A stretch of 64,000 bases of DNA from Rhizobium sp. Leaf453 (GCF_001425605.1 NZ_LMRG01000009.1:54676-118675); one strand, 5' to 3'. Shown: positions 17,832 through 27,712, counted from the first letter of the stretch. A program made the numbers and translations. The notes: generated from the letters alone by a model not told the origin.

Positions 17832-20156
17832 ATGAACATGCACGCCACCCCCAATCGCAAGGGGCTGACGCAGCGCCACTGGTCCGCAGCCATGATCGCG
17901 CCCTTGGCGGACGAGGGCGCCGGCCGCCCGGCAAGCTTCGTTTCCAAAGTGTTTGCGCTCGACAGCGTTCCGCCCGTTGCTGACCTGTTCATTTCCGCGC
18001 AAGGGCTCTATCGCTGCTTCATCAATGGCAAGCGCGTCGGCGAAAATCCGCTGACGCCCGGCTGGACCAATTACGATCACCGCATCGCCTATCAGCAGTA
18101 CGATGTTTCCTCACTGCTGACCGTTGGTGACAATCGCATAGAGGTCTGGCTGGCCGACGGCTGGTATCGTTCGCCGATGATGTGGGGCAAGCATGCCATC
18201 CCGAATTGCTGGGGCGACCGGATCGGGGCCGTTGTCGAGATCGTGGCCGGAGGCCGGACGCTGCTTGCCACCGATGCAAGCTGGAAGAGCGGTGCCCTGC
18301 CGATCGTTAAATCCGGCATCTATTTCGGCGAAATCTACGATGCCCGCCTCGATAAGCTCAGCGAAACTCATGGCACAGAAGCGATCGACTTTGACAAGGC
18401 GCTTCTTGTCGCCCAGGAAACGGCTGCCGTGCGCGAGCTTGCTCCGTTAGCACCTGTCGAACACTGGCGCGACGCCGAAGGACGGCTTGTCTACGATTTC
18501 GGCCAGAATGTCGGCGGTTATGTCCGTTATACTGTGCGGGGCAAGGCGGGCGCGCAGGTCCGCGTCGAACATTCGGAAGTCCTCGGACCCGACCGCTATT
18601 TCGACAACCGCAACTACCGCACCGCCGTCGCTGAGACGCTATACACACTTTCGGGCGAGGGCGACGAGATCTACTCGCCCTATTTCACCTTCCAGGGCTA
18701 TCGTTATGCGCGGCTGACCATTTCCGGAGAAGCCGAGATCGTTTCAATCGCCTCGGTGCCGATCAGCTCGGTGCCGGATGTCAAGGGTGGCTTCGAGAGC
18801 GGCTCCAGCCTCGTCAACCGTCTTGTTCTGAACACGGTCTGGTCACAGCGCGGCAACTTTATCGAAGTGCCGACCGATTGCCCGCAGCGCGACGAGCGCC
18901 TGGGCTGGACCGGGGATGCGCAGGTCTTTGCATCGACGGCTTGCTGGCTGGCCGACAGCGAAGATTTCCTGCGCAAATATCTTCGTGACGTGATGTCCGA
19001 CCAGCGCCCGGATGGCGCAATCCCGCATGTCTCGCCGGACCCGACGCGGCGGCATCCCGAGCATTTTCCGGGCTATGCCGGATCGACCGGCTGGGGCGAT
19101 GCAATCGTCATCATTCCCTGGGTTCTCTACACGCATTACGGCGATCGCGCTGCGCTCGATGAGTGCTTCGATGCGATGGTCCGCTGGGTGGATTTCCTCT
19201 GGTCAATTTCGGACGGGCCAATCGTTCGCCCGCCGCCGCATTGGGGTGATCGCGGCTTTACCTTCGGCGACTGGCTGCAGCCGGTGGGCGACAATCGCAA
19301 GCCGCGCCCGACCATTGCCGACGACTGCGCGGCAACCCTCTACCATTTCATCTCGACGGCGCTTGTGGCGCGTATTGCGGGCGTATTGGGGCGTGACAAC
19401 CTGCGTCAGGCGATGCAGCGTCGGGCAGCCGACATCCGCCAGGCCTTTGCCTTCGAGTTCATCTCGCCATCCGGCCGGATCGCCCATAACGACCAGACAT
19501 CCTATGCGCTGGCGTTCCTGAACGATCTGATTCCGGTCGAGCATTTCGAGGCCGCGAAAGGTCATTTCCGCCGGGTCGTCGAGGATGCCGATTATCGGAT
19601 CGGCACGGGTTTCATCGGTACGCCGGCGCTCTTGCCATCGCTGACCAAGCTGGGCATGGACGATCTGGCCGAAAAGGTCTTCCTGCAGGAAGAGGTTCCG
19701 GGCTGGCTCTATCAGGTCAAGCAGGGCGCAACGACGATCTGGGAGCGTTGGGATTCCATGGCGCCGGACGGGACGATCTACGAGCCCGACATGAACAGCT
19801 ACAACCACTATGCCTATGGCGCCGTCTGCCAGTGGCTGTTCGAAAGCGTCGCCGGCATCGCGCCCGATCCGGAACATCCCGGTTTTGCCCGCGTGAAAAT
19901 TTCGCCTGCGCCGCTTCCCGGACTCAATCCGGTCTCGGCATGGCATGAAGTTGCCAAGGGCCGGATCGAGGCATCGTGGACGATTGCCGAGGGCAAGGTC
20001 GAATACAACGTCAGCCTTCCCGAAGGCTGCGAAGGGCTGTTCGTGCCGACCGTACGGCATGTCCATCCCACGCTGAACGGCAAGCCGGTTCATGGCGAAA
20101 CCCTGATGGCGGCCGGCCGCCATTTGATCACCTTCGAAAGTCCGAAAAGCAACTAG
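17832..20156 (+). CDS. Alpha-L-rhamnosidase (GH78)
   Basis: 774 residues, no signal peptide, so probably cytoplasmic. The GH78 signature DCPQRDERLGWTGDAQVF lies near residues 349-366 and carries the acidic catalytic/binding residues; a beta-sandwich with DFGQNVGGYV precedes it, and a C-terminal sandwich with AWHEVAKGRIEASW follows. It releases terminal L-rhamnose from plant glycosides or rhamnogalacturonan fragments. The ATG at 17832 stands six bases after GGAGG; a TTG three bases earlier is less likely. The downstream sugar importer would supply the substrate. Confidence 0.92.
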   Translation: MNMHATPNRKGLTQRHWSAAMIAPLADEGAGRPASFVSKVFALDSVPPVADLFISAQGLYRCFINGKRVGENPLTPGWTNYDHRIAYQQYDVSSLLTVGDNRIEVWLADGWYRSPMMWGKHAIPNCWGDRIGAVVEIVAGGRTLLATDASWKSGALPIVKSGIYFGEIYDARLDKLSETHGTEAIDFDKALLVAQETAAVRELAPLAPVEHWRDAEGRLVYDFGQNVGGYVRYTVRGKAGAQVRVEHSEVLGPDRYFDNRNYRTAVAETLYTLSGEGDEIYSPYFTFQGYRYARLTISGEAEIVSIASVPISSVPDVKGGFESGSSLVNRLVLNTVWSQRGNFIEVPTDCPQRDERLGWTGDAQVFASTACWLADSEDFLRKYLRDVMSDQRPDGAIPHVSPDPTRRHPEHFPGYAGSTGWGDAIVIIPWVLYTHYGDRAALDECFDAMVRWVDFLWSISDGPIVRPPPHWGDRGFTFGDWLQPVGDNRKPRPTIADDCAATLYHFISTALVARIAGVLGRDNLRQAMQRRAADIRQAFAFEFISPSGRIAHNDQTSYALAFLNDLIPVEHFEAAKGHFRRVVEDADYRIGTGFIGTPALLPSLTKLGMDDLAEKVFLQEEVPGWLYQVKQGATTIWERWDSMAPDGTIYEPDMNSYNHYAYGAVCQWLFESVAGIAPDPEHPGFARVKISPAPLPGLNPVSAWHEVAKGRIEASWTIAEGKVEYNVSLPEGCEGLFVPTVRHVHPTLNGKPVHGETLMAAGRHLITFESPKSN

Positions 20157-20198
20157 TGCATTCCATCGTGTCGTCTTACTGTTCGGAGGAGGAACATC

Positions 20199-21479
20199 AT
20201 GACACTGCGTATGAAGACAAGACTGACGGTCGCAACCGCGCTGACGGCGCTTCTGCTGTCGGGCACGGCCTTTGCCGATACCACGCTCACCTTTCTGGTG
20301 GATAACAACGCCGACTCGGTTGCAGCAGCCGAAGCGCTCGCCACGGCCTATTCGGAAAAGCATCCCGATGTCACCGTCGAGGTCGAGCAGCGTCCGGGCG
20401 GCGGCGAGGGCGACAACATCGTCAAGACGCGGCTTGCGACCGGCGAGATGACCGATGTGTTCCTGTACAATTCCGGATCGCTGCTGCAGGCGCTGAAGCC
20501 GGAAAGCTCGCTGCTGGATGTCAGCGACCTGCCGTCGCAGGCGAAGGTCGCCGCCGGCTTCAAATCGGTGGTTTCCGCGGATGGTAAGGTTTATGGGGTG
20601 CCCTACGGCACGACCATGGCCGGCGGCATCTTTTATAACCGGAAAATCTATGCCGAACTTGGCCTGACGCCACCCAAGACATGGGCCGATTTCATGGCCA
20701 ACAATGAGAAGATCAAGGCAGCCGGCAAGGTCGCTGTTGCCCAGACCTATCGCGACACCTGGACGTCGCAACTCTTCGTCCTGGCGGACTATTATAACCT
20801 GCAGGCGCAAGTGCCAAACTTTGCCGCCGATTACACCGCCAACAAGGCGAAATATGCCACCACTCCCGCAGCCGTGAAAGGGTTCGAGCGCCTGCAGGAA
20901 GTGCATGACAAGGGGCTGCTGAACGAGGATTTCGGGGCCGGCACCTATGATGACGGCCTGCGCATGGTGGCGTCGGGCGAAGCTGCCCATTACCCCATGC
21001 TGTCTTTTGCCATCGGTGCCCTGAAGCAAAATTATCCAGACGAACTGGCCGATGTCGGCTTCTTTGCGCAGCCGGGTGACGATGCCGCCAACAATGGGCT
21101 GACCGTCTGGATGCCGCCGGCCGTCTATATCCCGAAGACCACGTCGAATGCAGAGGAAGCGAAGAAATTCGCCGATTTCGTCGGCAGTGTCGATGGCTGC
21201 AAGGCAATCATGGCGGTCAACACCGTTCAGGGGCCGCCGCTGATCGACGGCTGCGATCTGCCGGCGGATGTGCCTGCCGCGATCAGCGACATGCTGCCTT
21301 ATTTCAAGGACGGCAAGACTGCGCCCGCGCTGGAATTCCTCTCGCCGATCAAGGGGCCGGCGCTCGAACAGATCACTGTCGAGGTCGGCTCCGGCATGCG
21401 TCCCGCTGCGGAAGCCGCTGCCCTCTATGACGAGGATGTGCGCAAGCAGGCAAAGCAACTGGGTATTCCCAACTGGTAA
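20199..21479 (+). CDS. Extracellular sugar-binding protein of rhamnosidase-linked ABC importer
   Basis: 426 residues, family 1 binding protein, with a signal peptide to about residue 27 (LLLSGTAFA). The mature start DTTLTFLVDNNADSV and the internal FLYNSGSLLQAL/YGVPYGTTMAGGIFYN segments fit the oligosaccharide-binding group. GGAGGAGG precedes the ATG at 20199. It is 42 bases after the rhamnosidase gene and is followed by a strong stem-loop, so it can be made in excess over the permeases. The ligand is probably a rhamnose-containing oligosaccharide (inference). Confidence 0.92.
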   Translation: MTLRMKTRLTVATALTALLLSGTAFADTTLTFLVDNNADSVAAAEALATAYSEKHPDVTVEVEQRPGGGEGDNIVKTRLATGEMTDVFLYNSGSLLQALKPESSLLDVSDLPSQAKVAAGFKSVVSADGKVYGVPYGTTMAGGIFYNRKIYAELGLTPPKTWADFMANNEKIKAAGKVAVAQTYRDTWTSQLFVLADYYNLQAQVPNFAADYTANKAKYATTPAAVKGFERLQEVHDKGLLNEDFGAGTYDDGLRMVASGEAAHYPMLSFAIGALKQNYPDELADVGFFAQPGDDAANNGLTVWMPPAVYIPKTTSNAEEAKKFADFVGSVDGCKAIMAVNTVQGPPLIDGCDLPADVPAAISDMLPYFKDGKTAPALEFLSPIKGPALEQITVEVGSGMRPAAEAAALYDEDVRKQAKQLGIPNW

Positions 21480-21501
21480 GCCAGTCTGCTTTAAGACAAG
21501 G

Positions 21502-21521
21502 CCGCCCGCGATAGCGGGCGG
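21502..21521 (+). other. Intra-operon stem-loop after binding-protein gene
   Basis: A perfect 8-bp stem CCGCCCGC/GCGGGCGG with tetraloop GATA, followed only by TTCCCC, so it lacks a real T-run. It lies between the binding-protein and permease genes and is best read as a message-protecting 3' end for the binding-protein transcript. Confidence 0.7.
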
Positions 21522-21547
21522 TTCCCCATGCCGTGGAAGGAGGTCCG

Positions 21548-22426
21548 ATGGTCGAGGCGCAGAGACCAAAACGAAAATCACCCTATCCGCTCTGGTTCTT
21601 CCTGCCCGCGGCCATCATCTACGGCGTCCTTTTCCTGGTGCCGACCGCAACATCCTTCTGGTACAGCCTGACGCGCTGGGACCTGATGACGGCCGAATAT
21701 ATCGGGCTTGAGAATTTCCGGCAGTTCTTTTCCGAGCCGTTTCTGGTGCAGGGCCTGATCAATACGCTCATCTACGCCGTGATGACCTCCGGCCTGAAAA
21801 CCATTTTCGGTCTCTTGCTGGCCGTGCTTTTGACCAGCAACCTGATTGCGCGCGGCTTCCTGCGTACTGTCGTCTTCTTCCCGGTTCTGGTCTCGACCAT
21901 CGGGATAGGCATCACCTTTACCGTGATGATGCATCCGACACGCGGCATCATCAATGTGGCGCTGGAGGCCATCGGTATCGATGGGCCGGGGTGGCTGACC
22001 GATCCGGCGCTTGCCCTGTTTTCCGTCGCGTTGGTCGACCTCTGGAAGGGCGTCGGGCTGGCAACGCTGATCTTCATTGCCGGGCTCGCCGCCATCAGCC
22101 CGGATTATTATGAGGCTTCCCGTATCGATGGTGCAACGCGCATGCAGCAGTTCCGGCGCATCACACTGCCGCTTGTCTGGCCGGCGACGGTGACGGTCAT
22201 CACTCTGTCGCTGATCGGCGGTCTGCGGTCGTTCGATTTGATCTGGGCGATGACCAAGGGTGGGCCGGGCTTCTCGTCCGACGTCGTCGCCTCGGTGATC
22301 TACAAGCAGTATCAGGCTGGGTTCTACGGGCTTTCGACCGCGGGAAATGTCATCCTTTTCGGGTTGATCGCCGTGATCATGGTGCCGCTGACGGTCATGT
22401 TCAATCGCCGGGAGGTCGAGCAATGA
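21548..22426 (+). CDS. Sugar ABC transporter permease (first subunit, rhamnosidase locus)
   Basis: 292 residues, MalF-type, with a first helix at FFLPAAIIYGVLFLVPTA and the EAA loop YEASRIDGATRMQQFRRITL. Start ATG 21548 with GGAAGGAGG just upstream. It overlaps the next permease by four bases (ATGA) and acts with it as the membrane channel of the rhamnoside importer. Confidence 0.92.
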   Translation: MVEAQRPKRKSPYPLWFFLPAAIIYGVLFLVPTATSFWYSLTRWDLMTAEYIGLENFRQFFSEPFLVQGLINTLIYAVMTSGLKTIFGLLLAVLLTSNLIARGFLRTVVFFPVLVSTIGIGITFTVMMHPTRGIINVALEAIGIDGPGWLTDPALALFSVALVDLWKGVGLATLIFIAGLAAISPDYYEASRIDGATRMQQFRRITLPLVWPATVTVITLSLIGGLRSFDLIWAMTKGGPGFSSDVVASVIYKQYQAGFYGLSTAGNVILFGLIAVIMVPLTVMFNRREVEQ

Positions 22427-23250
22427 GGCGTACTCGTCCGGTCGTCGTCGGTGGCATTTCGCTGGCTGTCGCCGCCATCATCTTCATCGTGCCGTTCTTC
22501 TTCATCTTCCTGCAGGCAGTGAAGTCCCGTTCAGAGGCTTCGCGGCTGAATTTTGACCTGCCGAAGGAATGGCTGCTGTGGGACAATTTCCTGGCCGTCG
22601 TCGAGGCGCGCAACTACCAGCTTCTGCTCGCCTATTTCAATTCGACCCTGATAACCGTATTTTCGGTGACGATCCTCGTCGTGCTGTCGGCAATGGTCGG
22701 CTATGTCATGCAAAGGCGACGGTCGCGCTGGAACGGCGTGGCGCAGGTGGCGGTGTTGATCGGGCTGATGATGCCGCCGGCGGTGGTGCCGACCATCGGG
22801 CTCCTGCAGTCGATCGGCCTGTTCAAGACCATGACCGGCATGGTGCTTATCCAGGTTGCCTACAATCTTTCCTTCTCGACGCTGCTCTATCGCTCGTTCA
22901 TCGGCACCATCCCGCGCGATCTCGACGGGGCGGCGCTGATCGATGGTGCAAAGCCCTGGCAGATCTTTTTCCGGGTGGTGATGCCGCTTTTGAAGCCTGT
23001 GACGGTGACCAATATCGTCGTGCAGTCGATTGCCATCTTCAACGATTTCACCAACCCGCTCTATTACCTGCCGGGCAAGGAAAACGTTACGGTGCAGCTG
23101 ACGCTCTACAATTTCCAGAGCATGTATACGAGCCAGTACAATCTGCTGTTCATGAACATCCTGCTCGTGACGATTCCGCCGCTCATCGTCTTCATCTTCT
23201 TCAATCGACAGATCGTTGCCGGCATGACCGCCGGTGGTGTGAAAGGTTAA
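22423..23250 (+). CDS. Sugar ABC transporter permease (second subunit, rhamnosidase locus)
   Basis: 275 residues, MalG-type, with six hydrophobic helices and the loop [20 protein letters not shown]. Its ATG is coupled to the preceding stop. The dedicated ATPase follows four bases after its stop, so binding protein, two permeases and ATPase are all present. Confidence 0.92.
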   Translation: MRRTRPVVVGGISLAVAAIIFIVPFFFIFLQAVKSRSEASRLNFDLPKEWLLWDNFLAVVEARNYQLLLAYFNSTLITVFSVTILVVLSAMVGYVMQRRRSRWNGVAQVAVLIGLMMPPAVVPTIGLLQSIGLFKTMTGMVLIQVAYNLSFSTLLYRSFIGTIPRDLDGAALIDGAKPWQIFFRVVMPLLKPVTVTNIVVQSIAIFNDFTNPLYYLPGKENVTVQLTLYNFQSMYTSQYNLLFMNILLVTIPPLIVFIFFNRQIVAGMTAGGVKG

Positions 23251-23254
23251 CTGC

Positions 23255-24256
23255 ATGTCAGGTGTGGAACTCAAGGACATCCGCAAGAGCTTCGGCGCGC
23301 TAGAGATCATCAAGGGCATCGACCTCGACATCAAACCGGGCGAATTCGTCGTCTTCGTCGGCCCCTCCGGCTGTGGAAAGTCGACGCTGCTGCGCATGAT
23401 CGCCGGTCTGGAGGATGTGACCTCCGGCCTGCTGACGATCGGTGGGAAAGACGTAACCTACGCCGAACCGTCCCAGCGCGGCATCGCGATGGTGTTCCAG
23501 TCCTATGCACTGTATCCGCATATGACGGTCGCGGAGAATATCGGTTTCGGCCTGTCTCTCGCCGGCCGCCCGAAGGCGGAGATTGCCGCCAAGGTGCGGG
23601 AGGCAGCCGCTTCCCTGCAACTGACCCATCTTCTCGATCGCAAGCCAAAGGCTTTGTCCGGCGGCCAGCGTCAGCGCGTTGCGATCGGCCGCGCCATCGT
23701 GCGCAATCCTCAGGTCTTCCTGTTCGATGAGCCGCTGTCCAACCTCGATGCATCGCTGCGGGCGCAGATGCGGCTCGAAATCACCGACCTACACAAGCGG
23801 CTTGGCGCGACGATGATCTATGTCACCCATGATCAGGTCGAGGCGATGACCATGGCCGACAAGATCGTGGTGCTGAACGGGGGACGGATCGAACAGGTCG
23901 GCAGTCCCATGGATCTCTACAATAAGCCGGCAACGCCATTCGTGGCCGGATTCATCGGCAGCCCGAAGATGAACATCTACAGCGGAGCAGCGGCCGAAGG
24001 GCTGGGATGCAAGACCTATGGCATCCGCCCGGAAGACCTGACGTTGTCATCGGAGAGCGGCCGCTGGAGCGGCAAGATCCGGCATGTGGAGAGGCTGGGC
24101 GCCGACGCGCTGGTCTATTTCCGCGTCGAAGGGTTTGGCGACATGGTGGCCCGCACGATCGGTAGCGCTGCGTTCCAGCCCGGCGAGACGGTCTGGGCTA
24201 CGCCGCAGGCCGGTGCCGAACACCGGTTCGACACTCCCAATCCGGTCGCGGCCTGA
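23255..24256 (+). CDS. Sugar ABC transporter ATP-binding protein (MsmK/UgpC type, rhamnosidase locus)
   Basis: 333 residues. Walker [10 protein letters not shown], signature [15 protein letters not shown], Walker [14 protein letters not shown], switch YVTHDQ and a C-terminal TOBE region ([11 protein letters not shown]) are all present. It is the last gene of the rhamnosidase operon and converges on the GntR regulator 21 bases downstream. It closely parallels the ATPase at 555-1610. Confidence 0.93.
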   Translation: MSGVELKDIRKSFGALEIIKGIDLDIKPGEFVVFVGPSGCGKSTLLRMIAGLEDVTSGLLTIGGKDVTYAEPSQRGIAMVFQSYALYPHMTVAENIGFGLSLAGRPKAEIAAKVREAAASLQLTHLLDRKPKALSGGQRQRVAIGRAIVRNPQVFLFDEPLSNLDASLRAQMRLEITDLHKRLGATMIYVTHDQVEAMTMADKIVVLNGGRIEQVGSPMDLYNKPATPFVAGFIGSPKMNIYSGAAAEGLGCKTYGIRPEDLTLSSESGRWSGKIRHVERLGADALVYFRVEGFGDMVARTIGSAAFQPGETVWATPQAGAEHRFDTPNPVAA

Positions 24257-24277
24257 TCCGGCCCGGCTGGGTCGCCG

Positions 24278-24988
24278 CTATTCGAACAGATCGGGGTTAT
24301 GCGCCTCGATCTGCGGTAGCTGGGACAGAATTCCGTTCAGATGCCGCCGCATGGCATTGGCCGCTGCCTCTGCATCCCGGCTGTCGATGGCGACGATGAT
24401 CGCCTCGTGTTCGGAAATCAGGTTCTTCATCGAGTCGGGATCCCTAAGCTGCAGATTGCAGACGCGGTCCATGTGAGACTTAATGTCGGCGATTGCATTC
24501 CAGGCCAATCCGCATCCGGCACCTTCGGCGATGGCGATGTGGAACTGTTCGTCCTCGCGCCGGAAGGCATTGTGGTCGTGAATTTCCTCGGCCGCCCGCT
24601 GGCGCGCCAGGATCATGTCGACCTTGCGCCGCGTCCAGCTGTCAAAGCTCTCGCTGGCGCGGCGGGCGACCGCGACTTCGATCGCCTCGCGCACGAACCG
24701 GGCTTCCATCATCTGGCGTGCCGAAATGCGCACCACGACGGTTCCGCGATTCGGGCGGATTTCGACCAGCTTTGACTTTCCAAGCGCGATCAGCGCCTCG
24801 CGGACCGGCTGGCGGGAAACGCCGAGACGGGAGGCGATTTCCTGTTCGGAGAGCCGGGAGCCGGGCGCCAGATCGAGGCGGATGATCGCTTCCCGCAAAT
24901 CCCGCTCCACCTGAGCCGCCGTCGTTTCCCCTGTCTCGATCTTGGACGGATCGATCTTCAAACTTTCAAGGCTCATGCTTTTCGCCAT
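24278..24988 (-). CDS. GntR-family (FadR/FCD) transcriptional regulator
   Basis: 236 residues from the ATG at 24988. The winged helix (REAIIRLDLAPGSRLSEQEI, then ASRLGVSRQPVREALIALGK) is followed by an FCD ligand domain (residues ~100-225) with the metal-binding acidic/His pattern (DEQFHIAIAEGAG, ISEHEAIIVAI). Regulators of this kind often sense sugar acids. It is divergent from the aldehyde dehydrogenase/ABC/kduI operon, which it most likely controls. In-frame starts up to 25036 exist but lack ribosome sites and would overlap the candidate operator. Confidence 0.9.
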   Translation of the reverse strand: MAKSMSLESLKIDPSKIETGETTAAQVERDLREAIIRLDLAPGSRLSEQEIASRLGVSRQPVREALIALGKSKLVEIRPNRGTVVVRISARQMMEARFVREAIEVAVARRASESFDSWTRRKVDMILARQRAAEEIHDHNAFRREDEQFHIAIAEGAGCGLAWNAIADIKSHMDRVCNLQLRDPDSMKNLISEHEAIIVAIDSRDAEAAANAMRRHLNGILSQLPQIEAHNPDLFE

Positions 24989-25018
24989 CGTTGTCTCGTT
25001 GACATTCGAATTTAACCA

Positions 25019-25034
25019 CCATACAGTACCATAC
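25019..25034. promoter_or_regulatory. Candidate GntR operator (direct CCATAC repeat)
   Basis: CCATAC-AGTA-CCATAC lies in the 127-base divergent region between the GntR gene and the aldehyde dehydrogenase gene. The complement contains GTAT steps often seen in FadR-type sites, but it is a direct rather than an inverted repeat, so the assignment is tentative. Confidence 0.4.
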
Positions 25035-25081
25035 AACTTGAGGACAACACAAGCGCGGCGCTCGCAACGCCGGCCCAGGAT

Positions 25082-25115
25082 GGAGGAGCCGGGACGTGAA
25101 AATCCCGGTTAGCTG
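25082..25115 (+). promoter_or_regulatory. Shine-Dalgarno separated from start codon by a hairpin
   Basis: GGAGGAG (25082-25088) lies 27 bases before the ATG at 25116, too far to work directly. Between them, CCGGGA (25089-25094) can pair with TCCCGG (25103-25108); folding this hairpin leaves only seven bases between ribosome site and start. No better site precedes the ATG. Such looped-out spacing is known for a few phage and bacterial messages; whether it is used here is inference. Confidence 0.55.
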
Positions 25116-26636
25116 ATGACGATTCATGCCAATTTCATAAGCCCGGACTCTAGTGATCCGCGCCTGCAGAGTAAATCCCGCTACAAGATGCTTGTCGACG
25201 GCAAGTCGGTCGACGCTGCCTCGGGAAAGACCATCGACCGGGTGAGCCCGGGCCATGCCGGCGTGATCGTCGGCACCTGGCCGGAAGCGTCGGCCGATGA
25301 CGTTCGTCTGGCGATTGCCGCTGCCCGCCGCGCCTTCGATACCGGTCCCTGGCCGCGCATGTCGGGTGCCGAGCGCTCGCGTCTGATGTTCAAGACGGCC
25401 GAACTCATTCTATCAAAGGTCGAGGAACTGGCCCTTATAGAAAGCCTGGAAGTGGGCAAGCCGATCGCCCAGGCGCGCGGCGAAATCACCTTCTGCGCCG
25501 ATCTCTGGTCCTATGCGGCCGGTCAGGCCCGCGCGCTCGAAGGTCAGACGCATAACAATATCGGTGACAACCGCCTCGGCCTCGTTCTGCGCGAACCCGT
25601 CGGCGTCGTCGGTATCATCACGCCCTGGAACTTCCCCTTCATCATCGCGTCCGAGCGGGTGCCGTGGGCGATCGGCGGCGGCTGCACAGTGGTTCTGAAG
25701 CCGTCCGAATTTACCTCCGGCACGTCGATCCGTATGGCGGAACTGGCGCGCGAGGCCGGCATTCCCGATGGCGTCTTCAACGTCGTCACAGGGTATGGCG
25801 ACCCGGCCGGTCAGGTCCTCGCCGAAGATCCGGGCACGGACATGATCGCCTTCACCGGCTCGGGCCGAGTGGGCGTCAAGCTCGGTGAAATCGCCGCCCG
25901 CAGCGTCAAGCGCGTCGGGCTTGAACTCGGCGGCAAGGGGCCGCAGATCGTCTTCAATGACGCGGATATCGAAGCGGCTGCCGACGGTATTGCCTATGGT
26001 GTCTATCACAATGCCGGTCAGTGCTGCATTTCCGGAAGCCGTCTGTTGGTGCAGGAAGGCATTCGCGACGCCCTGCTCGATCGCCTGCTCGATATTTCCC
26101 GCAAGGTCACCTTCGGTGATCCGCTGAACGAACGCACGAAGATTGGCGCAATGATCTCCGAAGCGCATGCCGCCAAGGTTCATTCCTATGTCGAGGCGGG
26201 GCAGGCGGCCGGCGCCGAACTGCTGCTCGGCGGATCGCGGGTTGGCGAGGGTTCGGGGCTCTATTATGCGCCGACGGTGTTTTCCAGCGTCACCGGCGAT
26301 ATGTCGATTGCCCGCGAAGAGATTTTCGGGCCGGTCCTGTCGACGCTCACCTTCAAGACGGCCGACGAGGCGGTCGCCTTGGCAAATGCATCGGAATTCG
26401 GCCTTTCGGCCAGCGTCTGGTCCACCAATCTCGAAAACGCGCTGCAAAGCATCCGCCGGATCCGGGCCGGACGCTGCTGGATCAACAGCGTCATCGACGG
26501 TGCGCCGGAACTGCCGATCGGCGGTTACAAGAAGAGCGGTCTCGGCCGGGAACTCGGCCGCTACGGCTTTGATGAATATTCGCAGTTCAAGGGCATTCAC
26601 GTGACCTTGGGACGACCGGATCCTTGGTTCGGGTGA
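25116..26636 (+). CDS. NAD(P)-dependent aldehyde dehydrogenase
   Basis: 506 residues with the complete ALDH fold: GIITPWNFPFIIASERVPWA, the glycine motif AFTGSGRVGVKLGE, the general base in LELGGKGPQIVF, and the catalytic Cys in NAGQCCISGSR near residue 303. It oxidises an aldehyde to its acid in the cytoplasm. Its place before an RbsBCA-type importer and kduI suggests a sugar-derived aldehyde such as a semialdehyde of uronate breakdown or lactaldehyde from rhamnose; neither can be chosen from sequence. Its ribosome site is unusual (25082-25115). Confidence 0.9.
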   Translation: MTIHANFISPDSSDPRLQSKSRYKMLVDGKSVDAASGKTIDRVSPGHAGVIVGTWPEASADDVRLAIAAARRAFDTGPWPRMSGAERSRLMFKTAELILSKVEELALIESLEVGKPIAQARGEITFCADLWSYAAGQARALEGQTHNNIGDNRLGLVLREPVGVVGIITPWNFPFIIASERVPWAIGGGCTVVLKPSEFTSGTSIRMAELAREAGIPDGVFNVVTGYGDPAGQVLAEDPGTDMIAFTGSGRVGVKLGEIAARSVKRVGLELGGKGPQIVFNDADIEAAADGIAYGVYHNAGQCCISGSRLLVQEGIRDALLDRLLDISRKVTFGDPLNERTKIGAMISEAHAAKVHSYVEAGQAAGAELLLGGSRVGEGSGLYYAPTVFSSVTGDMSIAREEIFGPVLSTLTFKTADEAVALANASEFGLSASVWSTNLENALQSIRRIRAGRCWINSVIDGAPELPIGGYKKSGLGRELGRYGFDEYSQFKGIHVTLGRPDPWFG

Positions 26637-26761
26637 GGTCTTTCACCGGATACTGAGGCAGAGGAGGAAAATCTCGGCTGGCGCGATCTTTGGTCGGAGC
26701 TCGCCAGCCGAGACATGGGTCTTTCGACCCCGATTGCACATCCAAAGGGAGGATACGCAAA

Positions 26762-27712
26762 ATGAAATTGACCAGACTGAAAACCGCAATGCTTGCGGCG
26801 TGCGCAGCTATGGCTTTCACAACGTCCGCCGTGGCGGCCGATGTCAAGGCGACGATGATCATCTACCTTGATCCGAGTGTGCAGTTCTTTAACCCCGTCG
26901 TGAAGGGTGCACAAGATGCTGCAGCGCAGTTCGGCGTCGATCTCGACGTCCAATACGCCAATAACGATCCGGTGCGCCAGAACGACCTGATCGAAAGCGC
27001 GACAGCGACGGGCGTTGACGGCATTGCCGTTGCCATTTCCTCGTCGGACGCTTTCGACGACAGCATCTGCAAGGCCGTCAAGGCCGGCATCATCGTCATC
27101 GGTTTCAACAATGACGACCTCGAAGGTGCCAAGGGCAATTGCCGTCAGGCCTATGTCGGCATGGACGAATTCGCTTCGGGTTATGAACTCGGCAATCGCA
27201 TGATCGAGCAGTTCGGCCTCAAGGAAGGCGACATGGTGTTCAACCCGCGCGAAATTCCGGAAGCCAGCTTTGCTGTCGCGCGTGGCGGCGGCATCGAGAA
27301 GGCGATGAAGGAGCATGGCATCAAGGTGGAGACGGTCAAGTCCGGTCTCGATCCGGCCGAAGCGCAGAATATTCTGGCTCAGTTCCTGATCGCCAACCCC
27401 AACACCAAGGCTCTGTTCGGTACGGGCTCCGTGACGTCCACGGTCGGCGCGGGCGCCATCAAGGATGCCGGTGTCAACATTCCGTTCGGTGGCTTCGACC
27501 TTGCGGTTGAGATCGTCAACGCTGTTGAATCCGGCGCCATGTTTGCGACGATGGATCAGCAGCCCTACCTGCAGGGTTATTATCCGATCGCACAGATCGC
27601 ACTGGCTAAGAAATACGGCCTGACGCCGACCGACGTCGACACCGGCCAGGGCGCGTTCCTCGACAAGTCGCGCATCTCGTCCGTCAAGCCGCTGATCGGC
27701 AGCTACCGGTAA
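26762..27712 (+). CDS. RbsB-like periplasmic sugar-binding protein
   Basis: 316 residues. GGAGG lies upstream of the ATG at 26762; the frame runs further upstream but only MKLTRLKTAMLAACAAMAF begins a proper signal peptide (to about residue 29). The mature part is a LacI/RbsB-like periplasmic fold: DPSVQFFNPVVKGAQDAAAQ, DGIAVAISSSDAF, GFNNDDLEG. It would bind a monosaccharide or sugar acid for the permease and ATPase that follow. A perfect 11-bp hairpin directly follows the gene. Confidence 0.92.
   Translation: MKLTRLKTAMLAACAAMAFTTSAVAADVKATMIIYLDPSVQFFNPVVKGAQDAAAQFGVDLDVQYANNDPVRQNDLIESATATGVDGIAVAISSSDAFDDSICKAVKAGIIVIGFNNDDLEGAKGNCRQAYVGMDEFASGYELGNRMIEQFGLKEGDMVFNPREIPEASFAVARGGGIEKAMKEHGIKVETVKSGLDPAEAQNILAQFLIANPNTKALFGTGSVTSTVGAGAIKDAGVNIPFGGFDLAVEIVNAVESGAMFATMDQQPYLQGYYPIAQIALAKKYGLTPTDVDTGQGAFLDKSRISSVKPLIGSYR

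Noticed and set aside
19203..21581. A 792-codon open frame on the minus strand opposite the rhamnosidase and binding-protein genes
   Set aside because: It lies antisense to two clearly coding genes and shows only Arg/His/Asp-rich low-similarity text; a GC-rich shadow frame.
25413..26600. A 395-codon minus-strand frame opposite the aldehyde dehydrogenase
   Set aside because: Shadow of the conserved dehydrogenase; no recognisable protein features.
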